This document shows, in pieces, positions 1 to 6,237 of a stretch of DNA of 6,786 nucleotides. The stretch covers positions 1 through 6,786 of the forward strand of contig JAEYVN010000518.1 of assembly GCA_023431725.1 (NCBI GenBank), given 5' to 3'. The DNA is from Pseudomonadota bacterium. GTDB lineage: Bacteria > Pseudomonadota > Alphaproteobacteria > Rhizobiales > Xanthobacteraceae. Below the pieces are notes generated by a model that was not told where the DNA came from, did not search any database, and saw nothing but the letters and a program-made list of their open reading frames with translations. The position numbers and the translations under genes were made by a program. The number at the start of each line of letters is the position of its first letter. Position 1 is the stretch's first letter.

Positions 1-2
1 CG

Positions 3-1070
3 AACTCGATCGACGAGGTCGTGCAGCAACAGGTCGATGTCGGTGTCGACATCGTCAGCGACGGAGAATTCTCCAAGGGCCGCAACTGGGCCTTTTATGT
101 CCATGATCGCCTGACCGGACTCGCCACGCGTCCGCTTACACCAGAGGAATTGAAAGATCCGATGACCCAGGCCGGCGGCGGCAACGACCGCAAGGCCTTT
201 CCGGAGTTCTACGCGGAATATGACGTCGTCAGCGGGCTCGGCAAACGATTGAGCAATCGCTTTGTCGCCAACGGCGAGATCAAATATGTCGGGCAGGCGC
301 AGGTCGCGCGCGACATCAAGAATCTCGAACACGCCACGAACAAGGCCAACGCCACCGACGCTTTCCTTCCCGTCGTTGCGCCGGCAAGCGCCCTGCCCGG
401 CGGAAAGAATGAATTCTACAAGGACGAGGAAACCTATCTGTTCGCGCTCGCCGATGCGCTAAACGCCGAATACAGAGCGATCGTCGATGCTGGCCTCTAC
501 GTACAGATCGACGATGCCTTCCTGCCCTATTGGTACGAGAAGATGGTGCCGCCGATGACGCTCGGCGATTACCGCAAATGGGCGCAGCTTCGCATCGATG
601 CGCTTAATCATGCGCTGCGCGGCATCCCGGAAGAGAAGTCACGTTATCATCTGTGCTGGGGCAGCTGGAACGGACCGCATGCGCATGACGTGCCGATGAA
701 TGACATCGTTGACCTGATGCTGCAGGTGAAGGTTGGAGCCTATGCTTATGAGGCGGCCAATCCCCGCCACGAGCATGAATGGGTGGTGTGGGAACAGGTG
801 AAGCTGCCCGCCGGCAAGATGCTGATCCCGGGCTGCGTCAGCCACGCCACCAACATCGTCGAGCATCCCGAACTCGTCGCGCAACGTCTGACGCGTCTCG
901 CCAAGCTCGTCGGCCGCGAGAATATCATGGCGGGGACGGATTGTGGGTTTGCGCAGAGCCCGTTCGCCAAGCGCGTCCACGAAAGCATCATGTGGGCGAA
1001 GCTGCGCTCGCTCGCCGAGGGCGCACAAATCGCATCTCAGGCATTGTGGGGCAAGCGCAGCGCCGCCTGA
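3..1070 (+). CDS. Cobalamin-independent methionine synthase II family protein (MetE C-domain-like), 5' truncated by window edge
   Basis: This is the C-terminal 355 residues of a zinc-dependent methyltransferase-type TIM barrel of the MetE C-domain / YxjG-like family. Such proteins transfer a methyl or alkyl group to a thiol, with homocysteine in true MetE. The zinc-ligand pattern of MetE is intact: an H-x-C pair (His codon 648-650, Cys 654-656, in HLCWGSW), a Glu (750-752, in YEAANPRHE) and a distal Cys (942-944, in GTDCGF). The motif DIVSDGEFSK near the left end is also typical. The frame is open to the window edge and the residues before the GTG at 21 (NSIDEVV) fit the family, so 21 is not the start; I estimate about 40-60 residues are missing. 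There is no N-terminal MetE folate-domain duplication in what is visible. Family assignment is firm. The substrate is not: members are annotated both as methionine synthases and as epoxyalkane:coenzyme M transferase-like proteins. The gene converges on the DUF4168 gene, with 42 bases between the two stop codons. Confidence 0.88.
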   Translation, partial: NSIDEVVQQQVDVGVDIVSDGEFSKGRNWAFYVHDRLTGLATRPLTPEELKDPMTQAGGGNDRKAFPEFYAEYDVVSGLGKRLSNRFVANGEIKYVGQAQVARDIKNLEHATNKANATDAFLPVVAPASALPGGKNEFYKDEETYLFALADALNAEYRAIVDAGLYVQIDDAFLPYWYEKMVPPMTLGDYRKWAQLRIDALNHALRGIPEEKSRYHLCWGSWNGPHAHDVPMNDIVDLMLQVKVGAYAYEAANPRHEHEWVVWEQVKLPAGKMLIPGCVSHATNIVEHPELVAQRLTRLAKLVGRENIMAGTDCGFAQSPFAKRVHESIMWAKLRSLAEGAQIASQALWGKRSAA

Positions 1071-1100
1071 GCTGCGCCGCCTCACCGCTGCAGTTGGATG

Positions 1101-1126
1101 CCGCGCGACGTCTTATTTTCGCGCGG
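1101..1126. terminator. GC-rich hairpin between convergent genes (possible 3'-end structure)
   Basis: A perfect 8-base inverted repeat, CCGCGCGA (1101-1108) and TCGCGCGG (1119-1126), flanks a 10-base loop. It lies just past the metE-like stop codon and its loop contains the stop codon of the DUF4168 gene (1113-1115). There is no T-run after the stem on either strand, so it is not a canonical intrinsic terminator. It may stabilise the 3' ends or help factor-dependent termination of both converging transcripts. The repeat is seen directly; its function is inferred. Confidence 0.35.
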
Positions 1127-1508
1127 ACGGAATGCGCTGCAGGATCTTCTGACGCAATCCGGCATCATTCGAGGCCACTTCGATGATCTTGCTGTATTCC
1201 TCCACCGACAACCCCTGATCGGTGACGGCCTTGACCATGACGCTATTGGCTTCTTCGACAATGCGCGGCTTGTCGGATTCGGATGCCTTGGCAATCTGTT
1301 GTGAATACTCCTGGTCGACTTTCGTGACATTCTCGAGCGCTGTCGCCACTGCGTCGATCTTCTGATCGGACAAATCGGACGGCGCGACCGCACTTGGCGA
1401 TGTTGTCTGCGGCGGCGCAGACGTTGCCGATTGTGCATGAGCCGGGCTGGCGATCAGCGCTCCGAGCAATCCCAGCATGGCAACAGATGACATTGTGAAC
1501 TGACGCAT
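1113..1508 (-). CDS. Secreted DUF4168 domain-containing protein
   Basis: This encodes a 131-residue exported protein of unknown function. Residues 1-25 form a Sec signal peptide: a charged start (MRQ), a hydrophobic core (about 8-21) and an AHA signal peptidase I site after Ala25. A Ser/Pro/Thr/Ala-rich linker (26-44) leads into the DUF4168 domain (about 45-127). The domain is recognisable from a helix with VDQEYSQQI, the segment GLSVEEYSKIIEVASNDAGLRQKI and a short basic tail. The protein should end up soluble in the periplasm or outside the cell. I chose the ATG at 1508 because GGAGG (1514-1518) sits 5 bases upstream and because it gives a proper signal peptide. An upstream ATG at 1559 would add 17 residues in front of the signal sequence and is unlikely. 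Known DUF4168 proteins are small secreted proteins without an assigned biochemical activity, so no role is claimed. Confidence 0.85.
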   Translation of the reverse strand: MRQFTMSSVAMLGLLGALIASPAHAQSATSAPPQTTSPSAVAPSDLSDQKIDAVATALENVTKVDQEYSQQIAKASESDKPRIVEEANSVMVKAVTDQGLSVEEYSKIIEVASNDAGLRQKILQRIPSARK

Positions 1509-1513
1509 GTTTA

Positions 1514-1518
1514 CCTCC
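1514..1518 (-). promoter_or_regulatory. Ribosome binding site of the DUF4168 gene
   Basis: On the minus strand this reads GGAGG, 5 bases before the ATG at 1508. It decides the start codon in favour of 1508 over the in-frame ATG at 1559. Confidence 0.8.
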
Positions 1519-1830
1519 GTGCGTTTGAATTGACGGCCCCACTCGCGTTCAGACGGCACTCCACCACGCCATGCTGACGCCCCCCATGCAGCAGAAGGGG
1601 ATGAAAAAGATCGACATCCATCGTCTGTGCAATCCCCGCATCGATAGCCTTACAATGTGTGCAGAAGGGTACGAAGGCGTGTCCTGGCTGCCTTATACGT
1701 GTAATCGCCGCCTCATTTCTTGAACACACAACGCGATGCCCTAAGTGCCTCACGACACTCGTCGCGTAAGGCGGGTGATCGGTGAAATCGTAAGCACCTA
1801 CATGATGTTTACAGACAACCCCGAAAGCGA

Positions 1831-1835
1831 AGGAG
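1831..1835 (+). promoter_or_regulatory. Ribosome binding site of the 94-residue protein gene
   Basis: AGGAG, within GAAGGAGA, lies 6 bases upstream of the ATG at 1842. This is one of the best Shine-Dalgarno matches in the window and supports the frame as a real, well-translated gene. Confidence 0.8.
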
Positions 1836-1841
1836 ATTGTC

Positions 1842-2126
1842 ATGAAACTGACACCGGCGCAGGTCGAGCGAACCCTCGATCAGTTCAACGCACAGGCCAT
1901 TCCCGAGGGGCATCCGGTCATGACGGAGCTGACCGACCTGTTCGGCGAACACACATTTTTCGTGAACAGTCAGGGTCTCAATATCGTGGAACCGACGTCG
2001 CCAACCAATGGCGCCGGAGACATGGGCCGCGTCATCAATCTGGCCTATTGGGCGGACTCAACGCTGACGAAACTCGCACCGCATGAACCCGAACTGACAG
2101 AAATCGCGGTCGATCTGGCGGCCTGA
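1842..2126 (+). CDS. Conserved-looking small acidic protein of unknown function (94 aa)
   Basis: I do not recognise this protein. It begins MKLTPAQVERTLDQF and ends ELTEIAVDLAA. It looks soluble and cytoplasmic: no signal peptide, no membrane span, no cysteine, and acidic residues dominate. The first 17 residues and residues about 62-93 look helical. The middle (about 36-60) contains a hydrophobic strand-like run (HTFFVN, LNIVEPT) and a Gly-rich turn (NGAGDMG). Support for a real gene comes from the strong ribosome binding site 6 bases upstream, an intrinsic terminator 33 bases after the stop codon, and codon use like its neighbours. It stands alone: the gene on its left is divergent and rplA on its right converges. 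It may be a lineage-specific protein of Bradyrhizobiaceae-like bacteria, which is a guess. No catalytic or metal-binding motif is visible. Confidence 0.75.
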   Translation: MKLTPAQVERTLDQFNAQAIPEGHPVMTELTDLFGEHTFFVNSQGLNIVEPTSPTNGAGDMGRVINLAYWADSTLTKLAPHEPELTEIAVDLAA

Positions 2127-2159
2127 CGTGCCACCGCACGATGATGCATTAAAAACAAT

Positions 2160-2197
2160 AATGGTCAGCCGCTGTCGCCGGCTGACCATTGATTTTT
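2160..2197 (+). terminator. Rho-independent terminator of the 94-residue protein gene
   Basis: A perfect 12-base stem, AATGGTCAGCCG (2160-2171) and CGGCTGACCATT (2179-2190), has a 7-base loop and is followed by GATTTTT. It lies 33 bases downstream of the stop codon at 2126. An A-run at 2151-2155 could give weaker activity in the reverse direction. Confidence 0.88.
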
Positions 2198-2254
2198 CCG
2201 CATCCGCCCGACCGCGGCCTTTATGACGCAAAACCAGTATGTGTGAGCGAAACA

Positions 2255-2284
2255 AAAAAGCCCGGCATCACTGCCGGGCTTTTT
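2255..2284 (-). terminator. Bidirectional Rho-independent terminator after rplA
   Basis: AAAAAGCCCGGCA (2255-2267) and TGCCGGGCTTTTT (2272-2284) form a perfect 13-base inverted repeat with a four-base loop. On the minus strand the GC-rich core is followed by six T, ending the secE-nusG-rplK-rplA transcript 25 bases after the rplA stop codon. On the plus strand it also carries a T-run, so it can back up the terminator at 2160-2197 and insulate the two converging units. Confidence 0.92.
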
Positions 2285-2308
2285 CAATTTTATTCTTCGA
2301 CGCGAAGA

Positions 2309-3010
2309 TCAGTTCGCCGCGAACAGCGAGTTCGGCTCGACCTTGACGCCAGGGCCCATCGTCGATGACAGAGCGACCTTCTGCACGTAGGTGCCCTTGG
2401 CACCGGCGGGCTTGGCCTTCTGCACGGCATCGGCGAATGCCTTGATGTTCGCGACCAGCGCATCGGTCGTGAACGAAGCCTTGCCGACGCCAGCCTGAAC
2501 GATGCCGGCCTTTTCGACACGGAATTCGACCGAACCGCCCTTGGCACCCTTCACCGCATTGGTGATGTCCATGGTCACGGTGCCGACCTTCGGGTTCGGC
2601 ATCATGCCGCGCGGGCCGAGCACCTTACCGAGACGGCCGACCAGCGGCATCATGTCGGGCGTTGCGATACAACGATCGAAATCGATCTCGCCGTTGTTGA
2701 CCTTCTCGAAAAGGTCTTCAGCGCCGACGACGTCAGCGCCGGCGGCCTTCGCTTCGTCCGCCTTTGCGCCGCGTGCGAAGACGCCGACGCGCTGGGTACG
2801 ACCCGAGCCGCTCGGCAGCGTCACGACGCCACGCACCATCTGGTCGGCGTGACGCGGATCGACGCCGAGATTCATCGCCACTTCGATGGTCTCGTCGAAC
2901 TTCGCCTGGGCGCGTTCCTTGATCATCTTCACGGCTTCATCGAGCGTGTAGAGCTTGTTGCGATCGACGCCTTCGGCGATTTTCTTTGCGCGCTTGCCTA
3001 CAAAAGCCAT
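2309..3010 (-). CDS. rplA: 50S ribosomal protein L1
   Basis: The 233-residue protein has the usual length for bacterial L1, which binds 23S rRNA helices 76-78 and forms the mobile L1 stalk near the E site. The signature [15 protein letters not shown] is at 131-145. The N-terminal segment ([11 protein letters not shown], then [41 protein letters not shown]) and the region VGVFARG...EAKAAGAD are typical. The start at 3010 is fixed by GGGAGG (3017-3022, minus strand), which overlaps the last codons of rplK. Only two bases separate the rplK stop and rplA start, so the pair is probably translationally coupled. In E. coli, L1 is also the translational repressor of this operon, and a matching site is seen upstream of rplK here. 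Transcription stops at the hairpin at 2255-2284. rplJ and rplL do not follow in this window. Confidence 0.98.
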   Translation of the reverse strand: MAFVGKRAKKIAEGVDRNKLYTLDEAVKMIKERAQAKFDETIEVAMNLGVDPRHADQMVRGVVTLPSGSGRTQRVGVFARGAKADEAKAAGADVVGAEDLFEKVNNGEIDFDRCIATPDMMPLVGRLGKVLGPRGMMPNPKVGTVTMDITNAVKGAKGGSVEFRVEKAGIVQAGVGKASFTTDALVANIKAFADAVQKAKPAGAKGTYVQKVALSSTMGPGVKVEPNSLFAAN

Positions 3011-3012
3011 GC

Positions 3013-3444
3013 TCAGCCTCCCACCACTTCGATGCCCATCGAACGGGCGGAGCCTGCGATCATCTTCGCTGCGGCCTCGACGGTGTCGCAGTTCAGATCC
3101 TTCATCTTCTGCTCGGCGATCTCGTTGATCTGGGCCTGCGTGATCTTGCCGGCCTTGTCACGACCCGGAGCCTTCGAGCCCTTGTCGATCTTTACCGCCT
3201 TCTTGATGAAGTAGGACACGGGAGCCTGCTTCATCTCGAAAGTGAACGAGCGGTCCTGATACACCGTGATGGTGACCGGGATCGGCATGTTCTTTTCGAG
3301 CTTGGCGGTCTGCGCGTTGAACGCCTTGCAGAATTCCATGATGTTCAGTCCGCGCTGGCCAAGCGCGGGACCGATCGGTGGCGACGGATTGGCGGCACCG
3401 GCCGGCACTTGCAGCTTTACATAGCCGGTAATCTTCTTTGCCAT
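3013..3444 (-). CDS. rplK: 50S ribosomal protein L11
   Basis: This is a full-length L11 of 143 residues, which binds the GTPase-associated region of 23S rRNA at the base of the L7/L12 stalk. The N-terminal domain shows [21 protein letters not shown] (22-42), containing the conserved proline pair and the factor- and thiopeptide-binding surface. The C-terminal rRNA-binding domain (about 75-143) has the basic flexible loop [13 protein letters not shown] and ends in [13 protein letters not shown]. The start at 3444 is preceded by AGGAG (3451-3455, minus strand) with 6 bases of spacing. It is the first gene after the 229-base nusG-rplK spacer, which carries a probable L1-binding control element, and it is followed after two bases by rplA. 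Confidence 0.98.
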   Translation of the reverse strand: MAKKITGYVKLQVPAGAANPSPPIGPALGQRGLNIMEFCKAFNAQTAKLEKNMPIPVTITVYQDRSFTFEMKQAPVSYFIKKAVKIDKGSKAPGRDKAGKITQAQINEIAEQKMKDLNCDTVEAAAKMIAGSARSMGIEVVGG

Positions 3445-3450
3445 GTACTA

Positions 3451-3455
3451 CTCCT
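3451..3455 (-). promoter_or_regulatory. Ribosome binding site of rplK
   Basis: On the minus strand this is AGGAG, 6 bases before the rplK ATG. It lies 34 bases downstream of the proposed L1-binding stem, so L1 bound there could affect ribosome access, as known for the E. coli rplKA operon. Confidence 0.75.
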
Positions 3456-3488
3456 GTGATGTGAGCCGTTGCCGGCCCGGTTCAGGTT

Positions 3489-3536
3489 CCGTGGTGCAGC
3501 TTTTGGACGGTTGGCGGCCGCCCTCACCTCCCACGG
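3489..3536 (-). promoter_or_regulatory. Probable ribosomal protein L1 binding site (autogenous control leader of rplK-rplA)
   Basis: Read on the minus strand, the lower stem is CCGTGG (3536-3531) paired with CCACGG (3494-3489). An upper stem GGGCGG (3523-3518) pairs with CCGTCC (3510-3505), including one G-U pair, with a seven-base loop. The asymmetric internal loop is GAGGTGA on one side and AAAAGCTGCA on the other. The string GTGGGAGG at the lower stem and internal loop matches what I recall of the L1 site in 23S rRNA (GGUGGGAGG at the base of helices 76-77). L1 is known to repress translation of its own operon in several bacteria by binding an mRNA copy of this rRNA site. Sequence and pairing are seen directly; L1 binding is inferred from that similarity and from the position upstream of rplK. 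Confidence 0.72.
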
Positions 3537-3673
3537 CGTTGCTCTCCTCTTCGTGTCGAACTCTGCGGCTGCAGAATATCCCGTCGTCACAGGAGCTTCG
3601 TTAGCGAGACGATGGCTTGCATCGTTTCGATGACGACCGGATCGCCCACCTGAAGCGGGCGACGACAAAACGC

Positions 3674-4207
3674 TTAAACGACCTTCTCCACCTGGCCGAA
3701 CTCGAGCTCGACTGGGGTCGCGCGACCAAAGATCGACACGGCGACCTTCACGCGGGCACGATCCTCGTCCACTTCCTCGACGGTACCATTGAACGATGCA
3801 AACGGGCCGTCGGACACGCGAACCTGTTCGCCCACCTCGAACGAGACCGAAGGCTTCGGACGATCAATGCCTTCCTGCACTTGCTGCAACAGGCGGCCGG
3901 CCTCGGCATCGGAGATCGGCATCGGCTTGTTGTCAGCGCCGAGAAAGCCCGTGACCTTCGGCGTGTTCTTGATCAGGTGGTAGGCGTCGTCGGTGAGGTC
4001 GACCTTCACCAGGACATAGCCCGGGAAGAACTTGCGCTCGGTATCGACCTTGCGGCCGCGGCGCACTTCGGTGACCTTTTCCTTCGGGACCAGCACTTCT
4101 TCGAATTGCTCGGTCAGGCCACGCTGCTTGGCCTGGTCGCGAATGGATTCGGCGACCTTGTTCTCGAAGTTCGAGTAGGCGTGAACGATGTACCAGCGCT
4201 TGGCCAT
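3674..4207 (-). CDS. nusG: Transcription termination/antitermination factor NusG
   Basis: The 177-residue protein matches NusG in length (E. coli 181). NusG binds the RNA polymerase clamp helices through its N-terminal domain and links polymerase to Rho or to ribosomal protein S10 through its C-terminal domain. The NGN domain (about 3-110) starts KRWYIVHAYSNFENKVAESI and contains the conserved RKFFPGYVLVKVDLTDDAYHLIKNTPKVTGFLG (58-90). After a linker, the KOW domain (about 125-175) shows VGEQVRVSDGPFASFNGTVEEVDEDRARVKVAVSIFGRATPVELEF. The ATG at 4207 matches the family start (MAKRWYIVH). Its ribosome binding site is weak: only GGAA about nine bases upstream. It lies 62 bases after secE and before the rplK leader, the standard order. 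Confidence 0.98.
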   Translation of the reverse strand: MAKRWYIVHAYSNFENKVAESIRDQAKQRGLTEQFEEVLVPKEKVTEVRRGRKVDTERKFFPGYVLVKVDLTDDAYHLIKNTPKVTGFLGADNKPMPISDAEAGRLLQQVQEGIDRPKPSVSFEVGEQVRVSDGPFASFNGTVEEVDEDRARVKVAVSIFGRATPVELEFGQVEKVV

Positions 4208-4269
4208 GTTTGTTTATTCCAACGTCTCTCGGTCCGAGATCATTCGACGTCTGTCTTCAGCGGGGAAAG

Positions 4270-4467
4270 TCAGCGCACCGAATTGAGAATGGTCGTAATC
4301 GCCAACCGGATCGCTTGATCGGCCAGCAAGAAGAAAATCGACGACACGGCCACCATCACGAACACCATCGCGGTGGTGATGGCCGTCTCGCGGCGAGTCG
4401 GCCAGGTGACCTTTTCGGTCTCGGCGCGCACTTCCTGCATAAACTTGAACGGACTGAACTTAGCCAT
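4270..4467 (-). CDS. secE: Preprotein translocase subunit SecE
   Basis: This is a short, single-span SecE of 65 residues, the small essential subunit that clamps the SecY channel. The amphipathic cytoplasmic helix carries the family motif FMQEVRAETEKVTWPTRRET (9-28), with the conserved VTWP. A single transmembrane helix follows (about 30-49, AITTAMVFVMVAVSSIFFLLA), then a short tail. E. coli SecE has two additional N-terminal membrane spans; the one-span form is normal for alphaproteobacteria. The start at 4467 gives the typical MAKFSPFKFMQEV beginning, although the ribosome binding site is poor. It heads the secE-nusG-rplK-rplA block on the minus strand. No tRNA-Trp gene is seen immediately upstream, a place where one often sits. 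Confidence 0.97.
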   Translation of the reverse strand: MAKFSPFKFMQEVRAETEKVTWPTRRETAITTAMVFVMVAVSSIFFLLADQAIRLAITTILNSVR

Positions 4468-4862
4468 CGCTTTTGCCGGTGTTCAAACGAGCCATTTCAG
4501 CGCCCGATCCTTAATTGCTAAGGAACGAGCCTCGGTCAGGCCCTTGTTTTGGGATGCCCTTCGCCGCGGATGTCCGTTACCGGGCCGCTGAAGCGAAGTC
4601 GTCTAGGTACTTCGAAAGCCGTCGGAAATCAAGGTTGTAGGCCTTCAGCAGCGCCGCAACCGGAAAAATTGAATATAAACAGCAATTCAACCAATGATTT
4701 CATCGACTTGATCCAGCCGTCCAACCGCGGCGCCGCCCGTTCGGGGCAGCTATGTGGCTGTTCTGCCGCAGTCTGAGGTTATTCCAAAGCATAGGCATTC
4801 GCGGCGGTACAGGGCATATCCGCAGACCTTAGGGTACGGGCCCCATCACCCCACCCATCGCC
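4468..4862. other. 395-base divergent intergenic region between secE and the MBOAT gene
   Basis: Both the secE-led operon and the MBOAT gene should be promoted from here. I find no tRNA (no T-loop or acceptor pairing) and no promoter pair that I would defend on either strand. Structures seen: a small hairpin TCCTTA (4508-4513) / TAAGGA (4519-4524); a two-part stem CTTCGC (4559-4564) / GCGAAG (4593-4598) with inner GCGG (4566-4569) / CCGC (4585-4588); and an AT-rich patch around 4665-4700 with the inverted repeat TTGAAT (4669-4674) / ATTCAA (4685-4690). The first two would lie in the secE 5' leader if transcription starts near the AT-rich patch, which is inference. Confidence 0.5.
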
Positions 4863-6233
4863 ATGCTTTTTCAATCCCAGTTTTTTCTTCTGCTTTTTCT
4901 GCCGGCCACGGTCCTCGCTTATTATGCCGCGGCCCGATCGCCGGCCGTCCGGCAATGGGTGCTGCTCCTCGCGTCCCTGGTCTTCTATGGCTGGTGGGAT
5001 GTCCGCTTTGTTCCGCTTTTGATCGGTCAGGTCACCGCAACATGGCTACTCGCCCTGTTGCATGAACGCCTCAATGCCCGCTGGCCTCTCGTTCTCGGCG
5101 TCGTCCTCAATCTCGCCTCGCTCGCGACCTTCAAGTACCTCGACTTCCTGATTTCCAATCTCGAACTGATCGCCGGCTGGCCGCTGCCGCGCGCCGACAT
5201 CATATTGCCGATCGGCATCAGCTTCTTCTCGTTTCAGCTCATCTCCTATCTCGTCGATCGCATGCGCAATGACGCACCGATCTACCCGTTCCGCCCCTTC
5301 GCGCTCTTCGTCATCGTTTTCCCGCATCTGATCGCCGGCCCGATCGTTCGCCACAACGAACTCATCCCGCAATTCGCGCTGGATCCACGCCGCGAGGGCT
5401 GGTCGCGCCGTTTTGGATTGGGGCTGACCATTCTCGCGCTCGGCTTTGCGAAAAAGGTCCTGCTCGCCGACCAACTGGCTCCCATCGTCGACGTGCTCTT
5501 CGCCCGCGCAAATACGGCTGCCTTGAGCTTTGCCGAAGCATGGAACGCGGCACTGGGCTTCACCCTTCAGCTGTTCCTGGATTTCTCCGCCTATACCGAA
5601 ATGGCGATCGGCATCGCCCTTTTGTTTGGCCTGACGCTGCCGGAGAATTTCCGCCGCCCCTATCTTGCGACCAGCCTGCGTGACTTCTGGCGCCGCTGGC
5701 ACATTTCCCTGTCGATCTTTCTGCGCGACTATCTTTACATCCCGCTGGGTGGCAGTCGGTCCGGATTTCCCGTTTTCGTTTTTGCGACCCTGGCCACGAT
5801 GTTCACGTGCGGCCTGTGGCATGGCGCTGGCTGGACATTCATCGTCTGGGGCTTGTGGCATGGCATCGGGCTGAGCGTCTGTCACAGCTGGCAAAACCTT
5901 CAACGTCCGCTGCCGGCCGCCCTCGCCTGGCCGTTGACGATGCTTTTCGTCATTGTTGGATGGGTGCTGTTCCGGGCGACCGACTTTACGATGGCCAGAA
6001 ATATCCTGATGTCGATGACCGGCGCCCACGGCTTCGGCGGCACATTCTCGGGCACAACGCTCATTCTGGTGTCGGCTGCTGTGTCCGCGATCGTGCCCTC
6101 CGCGCACGAAATCATCGATCGCATGAGTAAACCGCAACCATGGCTCGCCGCAGCAGCAGCAAGTCTTTCGGTTTATTGCCTGCTTAAAGTCGGCAGCGGC
6201 GCTCCGCTCAATTTCATCTATTTTCAGTTCTGA
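4863..6233 (+). CDS. MBOAT family O-acyltransferase, AlgI-like (polysaccharide O-acetylation)
   Basis: The 456-residue polytopic membrane protein is of the usual AlgI/DltB-type length. It starts with the common MLFxSxxFLLLFLP membrane segment, followed by FYGWWD (41-46). Diagnostic AlgI-family motifs are present in order: PIGISFFSFQLISYLVD (116-132), FPHLIAGPIVRHNEL (153-167), LFLDFSAYTEMAIGIA (237-252), PENFRRPYLATSLRDFWRRWHISLS (260-284) and LRDYLYIPLGG (287-297). The MBOAT core GLWHGAGWTFIVWGLWHG has His320 as the expected catalytic residue and a second His333. In AlgI-type systems the protein passes acetyl groups across the inner membrane to periplasmic SGNH partners. The start has no clear Shine-Dalgarno, but no other start fits the family. 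The next gene begins four bases after the stop, so they likely form one operon. The target polymer is unknown, so I give no gene symbol. Confidence 0.95.
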   Translation: MLFQSQFFLLLFLPATVLAYYAAARSPAVRQWVLLLASLVFYGWWDVRFVPLLIGQVTATWLLALLHERLNARWPLVLGVVLNLASLATFKYLDFLISNLELIAGWPLPRADIILPIGISFFSFQLISYLVDRMRNDAPIYPFRPFALFVIVFPHLIAGPIVRHNELIPQFALDPRREGWSRRFGLGLTILALGFAKKVLLADQLAPIVDVLFARANTAALSFAEAWNAALGFTLQLFLDFSAYTEMAIGIALLFGLTLPENFRRPYLATSLRDFWRRWHISLSIFLRDYLYIPLGGSRSGFPVFVFATLATMFTCGLWHGAGWTFIVWGLWHGIGLSVCHSWQNLQRPLPAALAWPLTMLFVIVGWVLFRATDFTMARNILMSMTGAHGFGGTFSGTTLILVSAAVSAIVPSAHEIIDRMSKPQPWLAAAAASLSVYCLLKVGSGAPLNFIYFQF

Positions 6234-6237
6234 TCCG

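Larger units (their letters stand above)
1509..1841. other. 333-base divergent intergenic region between the DUF4168 gene and the 94-residue protein gene
   Basis: This stretch separates two divergently transcribed genes and must hold both promoters if each is transcribed alone. I do not find a -35/-10 pair good enough to mark on either strand. Base composition is visibly less GC-rich than in the flanking genes. An open frame of 50 codons on the + strand (1571-1723) has no convincing ribosome binding site. A long open frame on the opposite strand spans the same bases; I do not call either as a gene. The short motif GCAGAAGGG occurs twice, 70 bases apart (1591 and 1661), without clear meaning. 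Confidence 0.5.
3445..3673 (-). other. nusG-rplK spacer, structured leader region
   Basis: This 229-base stretch holds the rplK ribosome binding site and the proposed L1 element. Just after the nusG stop codon there are three alternating five-base arms, CGATG (3610-3614), CATCG (3620-3624) and CGATG (3628-3632). The middle arm can pair with either neighbour, giving two mutually exclusive small hairpins. A separate rplK promoter may lie here, but I see no -35/-10 pair strong enough to mark. An open frame across the region lacks family resemblance and a ribosome binding site, and is not called. Confidence 0.5.

Noticed and set aside
1511..1843. Open frame of 110 codons on the minus strand upstream of the DUF4168 gene, with a CTHC motif
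   Set aside because: It has no ribosome binding site, runs through the DUF4168 ribosome binding site and into the start codon of the opposite gene, and its composition does not look protein-like. I treat it as chance.
3417..3668. Open frame of 83 codons on the minus strand in the nusG-rplK spacer
   Set aside because: It overlaps the rplK start and the structured L1 element, has no ribosome binding site, and its translation resembles no family; it is explained by the RNA leader.
3617..4318. Open frame of 233 codons on the plus strand opposite nusG
   Set aside because: It is antisense to a textbook NusG; its His/Arg/Asp-rich translation is the usual reverse-complement image of a high-GC gene.
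4468..4862. tRNA-Trp gene upstream of secE
   Set aside because: I looked for a tRNA here because one often precedes secE, but found no T-loop, anticodon stem or acceptor pairing on either strand.
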